Assembly: GCA_004519485.1 (NCBI GenBank) | Contig: CP038108.1 | Location: 806,001 to 870,000, forward strand | DNA: 64,000 nucleotides | Origin: Nannochloropsis oceanica | Lineage: Eukaryota; Sar; Eustigmatophyceae; Eustigmatales; Monodopsidaceae | Direction: 5' to 3' | Part shown: one piece after another, positions 12,361 through 22,047 of the stretch | How positions within the stretch are numbered: the stretch's first letter is position 1 | Layout: each line of letters opens with the position of its first letter | Notes under the pieces: model-generated | Databases searched by the model: none | What the model was told of the DNA's origin: nothing | What the model saw: only the letters and a program-made list of their open reading frames with translations | Translations under genes and position numbers: made by a program

Positions 12361-15300
12361 ATGGAGGCAAGCACAAGCAGTACAAGCCTCGAAGGCGAGG
12401 CTTCTTCAGCTTCTACACCGTCGCCAGCACGGGCACGGACAGGTCGGAATCCTTTCTTTCCCATGCCGGCACAAGAGCAGTGGGTGTGGCTGACCTTTGG
12501 CGAGGTAATTGGAAAGGTGGTAGTGGCTAGAGAGGAGGTTTTAGACCCCTCTGCTGCCGCTGCCTCGGCCGCACCCCTGCCTTTGACGAGCCTCGTCAGG
12601 ACGGGGGATTGGTGCGAGTGGGTGCCAGAGGAGGAGAGTACTGCGGATGACATGGACGATAAAGATGAAGACGAGGGCGACTTGCCCCCCACGCGGAGGC
12701 TAGCCGTGCTGGCTGCCGAGAACAAGAAAGGAAGCGTGGTGGTCGTCCTGAAAAGCTGCCAGACATGTGACTTGCTCCTAGGACTAGCTGACAAGGCTAT
12801 GATCGCACTAGGAAAGTGGAAGGTAGTGAGCACGAAGCTCAGCAGGCCACGTGCTGACACCCCACCTAACGCTCCACCGCAACCCACCGCAATGGCATTA
12901 ACCCTCGGGGTGCCCGTTCGTCTCTGCGTGAATCGCGCTGCCCCATCCCTCTGCCTACAGCAAAGGAAAAACTATTTGCCCAAGCTCCTGGCACTCTGCA
13001 ACATCGTTCTTGTCGCCCAAATCAGCAAGGACCGCCAAGACCATGACGACACCAGTGCAAACACGACGTTTACAACCCAACCACAGCAGCAGCAGCAGCA
13101 GCAGCACACCAAGCCAGACACAGGGCAAAGTCGTTTGGCCCAAATTTTCGAGGAAGCCTCAAAAGCCCCTCAATCCAGTCATCTGCAGGACGACCACCAG
13201 CAGCGGCAGCAGCAGGAACCAGGGCGACGGCATCTCCTTGCCTCTGCAGCGGTCAAACGACAACAGCCCAACGCCCCCATTACCCTCCTAGCTGATGACA
13301 TGCTTGGTTTGATTTTCTCATTTTTTGACGCCATGGACCTAGACCGATTGGGTGATAGTTGTCATTACTTGAGTGCAGTAACTACTAGTATCGTACCAGG
13401 GCTGAAGGCGAGATTGTTTCCGCACCAATCCAGGTGCTTAGAATGGATGTTGAAGAGAGAGACGGCCTCCTGGAAAGGGAGACAGTATCCGGACCCGGCC
13501 TGGGAAAGGTTGGAAGTCACGATGGAGGGCGACGTCGAAAAAGAGGGGGTAGACGGGGTAAAAAGGGGAGAGGAGGATGACAAAGGGAGATTGGAGGGCG
13601 GGCGGACGAGCCTTTATGTGAATATGATGACGGGCGAGGTCCTTCTGGAGGGTGGAAGGGGGGTAGGGAGGAGCGTGCCGACACTTACTGATGTTAAGGG
13701 TGGATTTCTGTGTGACGAGCCAGGGTTGGGCAAGACCGTGACGACCTTGGCATTGGTTTTAAAAACTGCAGACCGCCTACCTGGTCCGTTGGATGACGAC
13801 CGAGAGGAGGAAGAAGAGGATGGAGAGGCGGAGGAACGGAAGGGGCCAAGAAAGATCGGTAGTTCATGTCGCCGTACCAGTGAAGGAGAAGAGGGAGGGG
13901 GAGCAGTGAGGGGTCGGTTTCATTTCCGCAGCGCAGGGAAGCGTAGGAGGGAAGTAGATCCTCGGACATTGCTGCCGACGCATGGCACATTGGTCATAAG
14001 CCCGGGGCACTTGTTGCAGCACTGGCGTGAGCAGATTGAGCGGCATGCGGAGGGGTGGGCGTTGGGAAAGGATCATGTGTTTTATGACGATCCTCAAGGT
14101 GTGGGAGGAGGGGGGGGGGGAGGAAGGGGAGGAGGAGGAATGAGGCCTTTACCGTCGGCGGAGGAGCTGGCGAGATATCGGGTCGTAGTGGTGACAAAGG
14201 AGAGGTTGAGGCAGGAGTGGGCGACGGGCAAACCAGCATCTGTCTTGGACAAGTGGGCGCAACGTTATGCACACCATCACGGCGATGATGAGGAGGACGG
14301 GAAAGTCGGATGGAGGAAGTTGAGTCCTTTGCTGGGGTTGAGGTGGTTGAGGATTGTGGTGGATGAGGGACACTCTTTGGGAAGTGTGGCGATAACGAAT
14401 GAGGCTTTAATGAGTAAGGGATTGGAGGCGGAGAGGAGATGGGTAATGACAGGCACGCCTCATCGACATGACGTCGCCGACTTGGCGTCGCTGCAAGAGT
14501 TACTTTGCTTTTTGAGAGAGGCTTCGTTTGGTTTGTCGGATTCAAGGGCGTGGGGAAAATTGATTAGTGGTCGAAGCGCAGGTGCCGGTGCCGGGGGAGG
14601 GATGGAGGAGTTAAGGAGGAGGAGGTTGGTCACGCTTTTGAGACGGATTATGATTAGGCACACCAAGGAGGAAATCCCGGAGATTCCTCCACCGAGGTGG
14701 AATGTGACTCGATTGAGGATGTCGAAGGTGGAGGCGGATACCTATAATACGCTCGTGAGTCTTGTGCAGGCCAATTTGATCACTACGGGCATGGTGGGGG
14801 GGACACATGCACCAGGAGTGGGGCATCCAGACAGTCATTTGAATCCGATGAATCGACGGTCGGCAAACACGCTGTTGAGTAACATTAGACTGGCATGTTG
14901 TGGAGGGGGCGCGCAGATTGTGACACTGGAGCAGGCAATGGTGGTAGCGACATTGAAGCTGGCAAGGGAAATATACTTGGAGAATAGGAGGACAATAAGG
15001 AAGGGAGGGGGGGAGGGAGAGGTGGATGGAGCGGTGGCTAGGGTGGCTACATTTTTGAGGCACATGCGGACGAATCTGAATACGCCGTGTGATTCATGTG
15101 GGACGGAATTAATAATTTTGTTGGTGACCCCATGTTTGCATTTGGTCTGTTGTCGGTGTATGAAGGGGAGAAACAATGTTTGTGCATTCTGTGGGGAGGT
15201 GTTTTCCGTGGATGCGTTTCAGACGTTACAACCTGGTCTGAGTGTTCACTGGGACGAGAGTCAATTGAATGTGTTGCCTGATCGCGTGAGTGTTGAAGCG

Positions 15301-16998
15301 GAAGAAAGCATGGAGGATGGCGGTCATGCTGGTGCTTGTGCTTGTGCTGGCACTGTTGTGGCGACATCGTCACCCCTGGCTCAGGCGCGACAGCAGCAGG
15401 GGCAGGCAAATGTCGGCGATTTGATGACAGTGTTGGATGAAGAGGAAGGAAAAGCGGAGGATGAAGATGGGAAGGGGAAGGTCATGGCGGTAGTCAGCGA
15501 CGGCGGGCAACGGCAACAGCTTCGAAAACATGACGCCGATGCGAAGTACCTATTATTATTGCCGGATCAGGCCATGGGTTTCTCCCCCACTGGTGCTGCT
15601 TTACGTGCTGCTGCTGCTTCGTCTTCTACCAGAATCCCTGCTAGTGAACGAAATGGTGGGAAATACTGCAAGTCGGACCCAGATGCAGAAACTTCTTCTA
15701 TGACCACCTTGTCATCGACTTCCTCTTTCGCCTCCTCATCTGACAACATGGCAATCATCTGCGACGACGGCGAATACTCCTCCTCCTCCCCCCCCACCTC
15801 TCCCCCAGCCTCCTTTAAAGATGACACAGCCAACATGAATAGCACCAGTTCTCTATCCGTAGATGCGAATGGCTCCTCGCGCGTCGTCTCCAAAGCCTGG
15901 TACATGATCACCCTCCTCCGTTCCTACCTAGATCAGCAAGCTCTCACGCCTACCCACGTCGATTACCGGCTTCCACTCAAAGCTGTTGTCTTTAGCCAAT
16001 TCCGTGCGTACTTGAATCGTTTGGACGACGCATTAAGTGATCAAGGGTTTCGTATCGGGAAGTTTTATGAGAAAAATCGACTGATAGAGCTAGCGAGGTT
16101 CAAAAGTGTTGAAGGGGAGGGAGATAGAGGAGGTTTGCAGGTGCTGTTGATTGGGAAGGAGGGAAGTCATGGGTTGGATTTGAGTATGGCTACTCATGTA
16201 TTTTTGATGGATGAGATCTGGGACCGTAATTTGCAGAATCAGGTGGTATCGCGAGCGTATAGGATGGGGGCTCAAGCGAGCGTGAGGGTGGAGAAGCTTG
16301 TGATGCGAGACACGGTGGAGGAAGTAATGGAAGCCTTAGCATGCGGGAAACTGGTGGATTCGGCGGGTGGTTTTGATGGAGGGGAAGAAGAGGAGGAAGG
16401 GAAGGGGGAGATGGAACTAGACGCGTTAGGGGAGGATGAGGGGAGTATTCCTTCAACGTTTTCCTTCCCATCCTCATGCTCGTCGTTGTCGGCCATGGGG
16501 ACAGGGTCTTGGGGAGGAGGAGGAAGAGGAGCAGGAGGACAGGGCAAAGGGAATGGAAGAGGCGGGAGGAGTCTGACGCCTCCAGTAGAGAAACCTGGTT
16601 CAGGGCGATCTAAGACTACAGCTAAACCTGTATTTTGGTTGAGTGATCGGCGTCGCTCCAAAAAAAATAGAAGCCGAAGATCAGGGAGCAAGGATGGTGG
16701 GGTTTGGCCTGGGGCGGCGGAGGAAAGCAAGCTGCACACTCTGTTGCAATCCTTATGTTTAGTGGATGTGGATCCAGAGCCATCTCCAATGAAAATAGCT
16801 CGTCTGAATCCTTTTGGTACTGCTACTGGGCGATTTAATGCCCTTGTCGCAGCTTCGGATGGAGGTGGTGGTGGGGGTGGGGGTGCAGGTGCGCCTGATA
16901 GGGCAGTGCCCGCCGTCTCACCTGTGAAAGACGGCGGCAGTGCCGGTGATGTAAACGACGCGACGGCTCCATCAGCGCGACGAGTGCGTTTTATGTAA
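12361..16998 (+). CDS. SNF2-family helicase with F-box-like and RING segments
   Basis: About 1,545 aa in one exon. ATG at 12361 (MEASTSSTSLEGEAS) is preferred; the frame is open to about 12253. Order of parts: low-complexity N-terminus; F-box-like helix (residues ~305-355, LADDMLGLIFSFFDAMDLDR); SNF2 ATPase with motif I DEPGLGKT (~450), motif II DEGH (~667) and motif III MTGTPHRHD; a RING-like Cys cluster (~910-945, CDSCGT, CLHLVCCRC, CAFCGE); helicase C domain with GSHGLDLSMATHVFLMDEIW and QVVSRAYRMGA. DEGH in place of DEAH, an F-box before the ATPase and a RING inside it match plant At3g54460-type F-box/SNF2 proteins. It probably remodels chromatin and couples this to ubiquitin ligation (inference). 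The C-terminal 200 residues are low complexity. Confidence 0.88.
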   Translation: MEASTSSTSLEGEASSASTPSPARARTGRNPFFPMPAQEQWVWLTFGEVIGKVVVAREEVLDPSAAAASAAPLPLTSLVRTGDWCEWVPEEESTADDMDDKDEDEGDLPPTRRLAVLAAENKKGSVVVVLKSCQTCDLLLGLADKAMIALGKWKVVSTKLSRPRADTPPNAPPQPTAMALTLGVPVRLCVNRAAPSLCLQQRKNYLPKLLALCNIVLVAQISKDRQDHDDTSANTTFTTQPQQQQQQQHTKPDTGQSRLAQIFEEASKAPQSSHLQDDHQQRQQQEPGRRHLLASAAVKRQQPNAPITLLADDMLGLIFSFFDAMDLDRLGDSCHYLSAVTTSIVPGLKARLFPHQSRCLEWMLKRETASWKGRQYPDPAWERLEVTMEGDVEKEGVDGVKRGEEDDKGRLEGGRTSLYVNMMTGEVLLEGGRGVGRSVPTLTDVKGGFLCDEPGLGKTVTTLALVLKTADRLPGPLDDDREEEEEDGEAEERKGPRKIGSSCRRTSEGEEGGGAVRGRFHFRSAGKRRREVDPRTLLPTHGTLVISPGHLLQHWREQIERHAEGWALGKDHVFYDDPQGVGGGGGGGRGGGGMRPLPSAEELARYRVVVVTKERLRQEWATGKPASVLDKWAQRYAHHHGDDEEDGKVGWRKLSPLLGLRWLRIVVDEGHSLGSVAITNEALMSKGLEAERRWVMTGTPHRHDVADLASLQELLCFLREASFGLSDSRAWGKLISGRSAGAGAGGGMEELRRRRLVTLLRRIMIRHTKEEIPEIPPPRWNVTRLRMSKVEADTYNTLVSLVQANLITTGMVGGTHAPGVGHPDSHLNPMNRRSANTLLSNIRLACCGGGAQIVTLEQAMVVATLKLAREIYLENRRTIRKGGGEGEVDGAVARVATFLRHMRTNLNTPCDSCGTELIILLVTPCLHLVCCRCMKGRNNVCAFCGEVFSVDAFQTLQPGLSVHWDESQLNVLPDRVSVEAEESMEDGGHAGACACAGTVVATSSPLAQARQQQGQANVGDLMTVLDEEEGKAEDEDGKGKVMAVVSDGGQRQQLRKHDADAKYLLLLPDQAMGFSPTGAALRAAAASSSTRIPASERNGGKYCKSDPDAETSSMTTLSSTSSFASSSDNMAIICDDGEYSSSSPPTSPPASFKDDTANMNSTSSLSVDANGSSRVVSKAWYMITLLRSYLDQQALTPTHVDYRLPLKAVVFSQFRAYLNRLDDALSDQGFRIGKFYEKNRLIELARFKSVEGEGDRGGLQVLLIGKEGSHGLDLSMATHVFLMDEIWDRNLQNQVVSRAYRMGAQASVRVEKLVMRDTVEEVMEALACGKLVDSAGGFDGGEEEEEGKGEMELDALGEDEGSIPSTFSFPSSCSSLSAMGTGSWGGGGRGAGGQGKGNGRGGRSLTPPVEKPGSGRSKTTAKPVFWLSDRRRSKKNRSRRSGSKDGGVWPGAAEESKLHTLLQSLCLVDVDPEPSPMKIARLNPFGTATGRFNALVAASDGGGGGGGGAGAPDRAVPAVSPVKDGGSAGDVNDATAPSARRVRFM

Positions 16999-17489
16999 TT
17001 CAAGAGGGGGTGTTTTCACATACACGAAAGAGCGAGAATCAGCACTGGAAGGCGATCAAGAGCCAATATTCGTGTGTGTATATGTAAGTATCTGTTTTTA
17101 ACACACCATGCAGCATGGACAATAAAAGAATCAAAAAATGAGGAGGCTTGCGCATATCAAAACATGAAAGTTTGCTTGCCAAAATCTCGCGCCAGTTTGT
17201 TGTGAGATAATGGAAGATAGAGGGAGGTCGAACGCTTTTTCAAAAATCGATAACTCCGAAGCGTTTCCGGACGGCGTCCCTCGTACTCACGTTTTGTTGA
17301 CATCCCGCGATCACATCGAAAAGAACAGACGCTGATGTGCATTTGTTTTGATGTCTCTATATGTTGTGCTAGTAATGGCATATTTAGGTTCCCTCCTCCT
17401 GAAATCTCATACATTATCTCAAACCTCGTACATTACTCTATCCAATCACCTCTTACAGAACTCTATCATACCACCTACCCGAAACAATC
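16999..17489. other. Intergenic, SNF2 3' flank and RPEL gene promoter
   Basis: AATAAA near 17120 is a plausible polyadenylation signal for the SNF2 transcript. The last 130 bp before the RPEL start is C/T/A-rich like other 5' flanks here. No gene seen. Confidence 0.45.
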
Positions 17490-17843
17490 ATGCCCCTCGA
17501 AGCTACTTTCCTCTTAAAGCGCCCTACTGAGTCCGAGCTCCAAGCCTGCGGCCTTTTAGAAAACACGAACCGCCTCGCTCCTGCTTTGCAATGCAATGCT
17601 CGCGCTCTACGTCAGGCCATGACCAAGGACATGCTTTCCTTTGAGCTTGCCGCGCGGCCCGAAGCCCAGTCCCTCCAGAGCAAGGGCGTGCATTCTCCCA
17701 ACAGTAAGCTTTCACCGTCCTTGTACTGTGCGGCTCACAATCTGGAGTACTCCCTTAAAAAGGACGCTGTGGCCAAGTTCCTGCGCGATCGTCCCGCCAA
17801 GGAGGATCTGGAGGCGGAGGGCATCCTGTCGCCGTGCAAGTAG
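17490..17843 (+). CDS. Small protein with three RPEL repeats (putative G-actin binder)
   Basis: A 117-aa protein that is almost only RPEL motifs: residues 8-23 (LLKRPTESELQACGLL), 53-68 (LAARPEAQSLQSKGVH) and 98-113 (LRDRPAKEDLEAEGIL). The repeats start exactly 45 residues apart, close to the spacing I recall for the triple-RPEL domain of MRTF coactivators, where each motif binds one G-actin. The second copy departs most from R-P-x-x-x-E-L. No SAP domain, phosphatase-binding motif, signal peptide or membrane segment is present. Expected role: monomeric actin sequestering or sensing. Single exon; the 5' flank is C- and T-rich, and AATAAA lies upstream at about 17120 (end of the SNF2 transcript). 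Confidence 0.85.
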   Translation: MPLEATFLLKRPTESELQACGLLENTNRLAPALQCNARALRQAMTKDMLSFELAARPEAQSLQSKGVHSPNSKLSPSLYCAAHNLEYSLKKDAVAKFLRDRPAKEDLEAEGILSPCK

Positions 17844-18677
17844 AAGAAAAGAGGGGTCCTCCCCGAGGGACCCGTGAGGGCTTAACATCAACCATGATAA
17901 GTCAAAAGACGGTTGGGCCAAGCAGTTAAGAGATGTTATATATGGAGCTGGTGCAAAGTCTACCGTAAGACGACAGGACATGATGTCTACCGAAAGCCCG
18001 ATCCTGTGTGGAGGAACGACATGACAGCAGTAAGAATGTGTTGATAAGGGAAAAGATAAAATCTTAAATGTAAATAAATGGCAAGTCATGCATTCGAGAA
18101 AAAGAAAAAGAATATGATGATGCGAATGATAATGCAGTGGAAAAGAAGAACACGAAGCACTAAAGCTCTTATGATGATATTTTTTTGCGATGGGATGATT
18201 TTTTTATTTTGTATGAACAAAATCACAAATGCAGAGCGCAGAATACAGATAATAGCCCGGCTTATGTATGCACACATCACTGTGTCTTTCGGGACGCTGA
18301 GCCTGCGAATAATTAAACTACATCCAAAAAATATCTTTTCCTCCATCTATTGGTGCGTTGGGGGATAGGTGTTCTCAGCGGACCTGAGCCTTTCCCCTAC
18401 TGCTATCTTAACTCCTTATGCAGGTGTCCCTAATATTGCTGCTTTCATGCAAGGATTGCATATACTTTCTTTGCGGATGATTTGGTATTCGATCATCTGA
18501 AATGATAACAATTCTGGCAAAGTCCTTTTCATGCCATTTGACCTTGAGCAATGCCTAAATTTGTAAGTTACCACCAGTATACCCTCTACTTTCCTACTCG
18601 TTTCTATTATCTTATTCGGACCCGAGGGTACAGCTCCCATAACCAGTTCCCTCCTCATAGATCGACCTCTGTTGCTG
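17844..18677. other. Convergent 3' intergenic, AT-rich
   Basis: 834 bp between the stops of the RPEL and M1 genes, with the window's most AT-rich stretch at about 18070-18330. Overlapping frames of 86-96 codons on both strands look like chance products of low GC. No RNA gene recognised. Confidence 0.5.
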
Positions 18678-21600
18678 CTATCTTTGCTGTTGGTGCTGAG
18701 TCAGGGACAGGGGTATATGTGTCATGGCCATCACCAACCGCGCTTTGAGCCTCCAGACCTTCCACCGCAAATTGTGTAGTTTGTTTACGTACTCCATCAA
18801 CGGCTCCTTCCCCTCTTTCTGAGCCTCTGCCTGGACCCACTCGAAATGCACATCAATCCTTTCCAGGAGCTCCTCCACTGCCAGTTTCTCCGTGTGGAGG
18901 CGAGCGAAGGCAGGAACAGAAGCAGTGGCAGTAGGAGTGACAGCCTCCACCTTTTCCCCCAAAAAAATCCTCCTCTGTCCATCTTGCATTCGTCTAGTGC
19001 CATAAATTTCCACATCCTGCACCACTTGACCTTCTCCTACGCTTCCTGTCCTCCATCGGCCAGATCCACTCCTATACACCCTCACCTCTCTCTCCACCTC
19101 TTCCACCACCCTCAACAATCGCAACAATTCAATGTCATACATAAACAATCTCCCCGTCCAATACGTCGGACTCTCTCCCCTCTGTCCCTCCAGCACGCAC
19201 ACCACTTCCGCCAATCTCTCCATCAGCATCCCAACCTCCTTACCCACTCGTCCCCCCCCTCCCCCTCCCCCTGCTCTCAACGCTGCCTCCACCCCCAACA
19301 TCAAATCGCAAACCAGCCCCGTCCTTTCAACCTCGTGCATTTGTCCTCCTTCTAGGGCGTGGAGCACGAGTTGCCAAGCTTCGGGTCCGTCGTAGACCGT
19401 GGTGAAGTATCCTGTATGTTGGTCATTGATTACGGCCCACCACATAGACTTACTGCTGGTACTGCAGCTGCTCGTCCCCGCCATTGTCGTCGTTGTCATT
19501 TGGCGTTTCTCCTCACAGGGTATCTCCAAAAGCACCTCTCCATCCGAGCCCTCCCCAACGAAAAGTGTATATAGCATTCCCTCCCCAACCATCATATCAT
19601 CCTTCCCCTCTCCAACGCCAACGCGGACCCGCAAAGGAATCAGGCGTGGTAGGTAACTCCTCTGACCATTATCATTGCTAGTCTCGGTCACCACATCTTC
19701 CGGCAGTAGACTGAAAGGGCGCTGCGAGAAGCGAAGACATAGCGTGTGGCCAGGACTATGTTCCACACCCACGTGCAGAGCAGGATAGGCCACTCGCGCC
19801 AACCACGGGGACATCATCTCACTCACACGCGGACAAGCACCTGACAATTTATTCAACCTGTTTGTCGTCATTCCCGCTACCCTGCTTCTTTCGTCATCCT
19901 CTGCTGCTTGCCGTTTTTGCTCCTCCTCTCTTTCCTCCTCCACGACCTCCTCCAACACCGCCCAAAACTCGCCCTCCGTCACGTTGGCGTACATAAACCG
20001 AGCCATGAATCTTCTGATCCCCTTAACAAACACCCGCATGCCCACCCATCCACTCAGCATCCGCAACAAGGCAGCCCCCTTCCCATACACCAGGACATCA
20101 AACGAGCCCATTATTGCCCGCGCATCTCCGTGATGATGCTGCAAAACTGGGTGCGAAATGAAGGGATTTGCATCCGCCAGCATGGCTGAAAGCATGATCT
20201 CACTCACAAAATTGCTCCAGACATGCCATCCTGACGGCTGCAGAGCTGCCAAGGCGACGTATTCGAAGAATCTTGCCGTGGACTCTTTCAACCAAAGCTC
20301 ATCGAACGAAAAAGGAGTGACTAGATTACCAAACCATTGATGCGCCGTCTCGTGGGCTAATAAGCGGGCAATGCGACGACGACGCACAAAGTCGGTGGTG
20401 GGCGTCACAAGAAGGTACTCTTCCAGGATGGAGATACTCCCCCATCCCTCCATCCCGATTCCGTGCATCTGGGGGAGACAGATAATATCAAGCTTAGGAA
20501 GGGGATAGAAATTGTTGCCATTCCTCCCTCCCACTCTCTCTCCTGCTTCTTGACCACAGTCGACTGGCTGATAGAGCGCAGAGAAGAATTCGAAAGATCG
20601 ACGAGCACATTCCAAAGCGAAATGCCCTTCCTCGAGAGGACGATGCGGGGGTAAGTATACGGTGACGCGCACGGGCTCTGCTGCTGTCGCGGCTCCCACT
20701 CCTTCTCCTGCTGCTGCTGCCGCAGCTGCTCTTGCTGCTGCGTTTCCCTTTCCAGCATCATCATTGCAATACTCCAATGCTTCAAAACGGCTTATCCAAA
20801 AGCCCAACACATACAAAGGCATGAGAGGAGTTTGGTGGAACCGCGTTAAGTGCCACGAAGAGGGAAAAGGGGGCGAGCCGTCAGTGCCAATGGCAGCGCT
20901 GCTACTCCAGCTGCTACTGCATTCACACGGCGAATGCTTGTGGTGATGATGGTATCGCTTGAAATGATGATGCCGGTGTCGCTCCCTTTTGTTGTGCTGC
21001 TCTTGCTGCTGCTGTGGCAGCTCTTGCTGCTGGTCCGTCGCCATTCGCAACAGTTGCCTCACGAACGCCGCCCCGCTCTCGCCCAGCTGATCTGGAGGAA
21101 ATTCTGAGATCTCTCCAGTCAATTCCACCTCTGTATTTGAAAGTACGTCTCGCATTGGATCTTGCCCTGCAACTAAAAGTGTGAGGCGAACGTGAGCTTT
21201 GAAATGGGCCAGATCAAAACAAGGAAAGGCCCTACGGCAGTGTGTGGGTTCGAAATGCGTGGCGAGGATCCAACCCTGCCTTGACGACGCCATCTCCCCA
21301 CTGCTATTTGTGTCATCTGCCCCATATTCTTCTTGTGCATCATCGCCGCTGTAGTAGTTGCCGCTCAGACCCCAGGAACAAGCATAGATGCCTTGACTCC
21401 GAGTACCAACCCTTGCGGCAAAGGAGAGACGCACAACGTGCAGCCCGACAGGCAATGGCGACGTCACGTTTACCTCAATCACTTGCGGCGATATGAAGAA
21501 CACCTTAGCAGGTTCAAAGATCCCATGATCCCGTTCTATGAACACCGATAAGAGGCACAAGCCCGCCGCGTGAAGACGTATGGAGGAGGTGGGCTTGCCG

Positions 21601-21821
21601 ATGGCTAGTGTTATGTCAACGACTCCTTCTGTAGCTAGATAAGGAGGTCCGGCCAAGGCCAGGTGCACATCGTATGCAAGTGGTCGTACTATTTCAGCGG
21701 ACAGCAGGATATCAAGGTCGTCTTGGTGCCCAGTGTCGGCTTCGGCAGTATGAGCTCTAGGATCAAACGCGGGGGTGGGGAGGTTGGGCGGTCGATGTCG
21801 CAGCGCTTCTTTGTGATCCAT
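18678..21821 (-). CDS. M1-family zinc aminopeptidase-like protein
   Basis: Large metallopeptidase-like protein of about 1,047 aa from ATG at 21821. The gluzincin site HETAHQWFGN lies near 20355-20326 and is followed by WLKESTARFFEY, giving the HEXXH-x18-E zinc ligands of family M1. Upstream, GIGMEGWGSISILEE stands where M1 enzymes have GAMENWG, so the asparagine of GxMEN is glycine. The frame is open upstream to about 21908 and encodes a hydrophobic stretch (GLFSCIILFVIPCRACG), preceded by a possible acceptor (AATTGCAG). An upstream exon with a signal anchor is therefore possible. An insertion around 20700-21050 is rich in Q, E and H. The C-terminal part is diverged and carries G-rich loops. 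Substrate unknown. Confidence 0.82.
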   Translation of the reverse strand: MDHKEALRHRPPNLPTPAFDPRAHTAEADTGHQDDLDILLSAEIVRPLAYDVHLALAGPPYLATEGVVDITLAIGKPTSSIRLHAAGLCLLSVFIERDHGIFEPAKVFFISPQVIEVNVTSPLPVGLHVVRLSFAARVGTRSQGIYACSWGLSGNYYSGDDAQEEYGADDTNSSGEMASSRQGWILATHFEPTHCRRAFPCFDLAHFKAHVRLTLLVAGQDPMRDVLSNTEVELTGEISEFPPDQLGESGAAFVRQLLRMATDQQQELPQQQQEQHNKRERHRHHHFKRYHHHHKHSPCECSSSWSSSAAIGTDGSPPFPSSWHLTRFHQTPLMPLYVLGFWISRFEALEYCNDDAGKGNAAARAAAAAAAGEGVGAATAAEPVRVTVYLPPHRPLEEGHFALECARRSFEFFSALYQPVDCGQEAGERVGGRNGNNFYPLPKLDIICLPQMHGIGMEGWGSISILEEYLLVTPTTDFVRRRRIARLLAHETAHQWFGNLVTPFSFDELWLKESTARFFEYVALAALQPSGWHVWSNFVSEIMLSAMLADANPFISHPVLQHHHGDARAIMGSFDVLVYGKGAALLRMLSGWVGMRVFVKGIRRFMARFMYANVTEGEFWAVLEEVVEEEREEEQKRQAAEDDERSRVAGMTTNRLNKLSGACPRVSEMMSPWLARVAYPALHVGVEHSPGHTLCLRFSQRPFSLLPEDVVTETSNDNGQRSYLPRLIPLRVRVGVGEGKDDMMVGEGMLYTLFVGEGSDGEVLLEIPCEEKRQMTTTTMAGTSSCSTSSKSMWWAVINDQHTGYFTTVYDGPEAWQLVLHALEGGQMHEVERTGLVCDLMLGVEAALRAGGGGGGGRVGKEVGMLMERLAEVVCVLEGQRGESPTYWTGRLFMYDIELLRLLRVVEEVEREVRVYRSGSGRWRTGSVGEGQVVQDVEIYGTRRMQDGQRRIFLGEKVEAVTPTATASVPAFARLHTEKLAVEELLERIDVHFEWVQAEAQKEGKEPLMEYVNKLHNLRWKVWRLKARLVMAMTHIPLSLTQHQQQR

Positions 21822-22047
21822 GCGCTTGGCCTTGAGCCCACATGCCCTACAAGGGATGACGAAGAGTATTATGCAGGAGAAAAGTCCATACGTAGAGAGC
21901 ACCTGCAATTTTATGAATTTTATCGGGCACAGAATTCAAGAAAAAGCGAAGGAATCTAAGGAACTTGAAGCGAGTCCAAAACCGGCGTCAGTATAGTACA
22001 CAGTCGCAGTATCCACGCTATGCCCCACCCTTATACATACAACAGGC

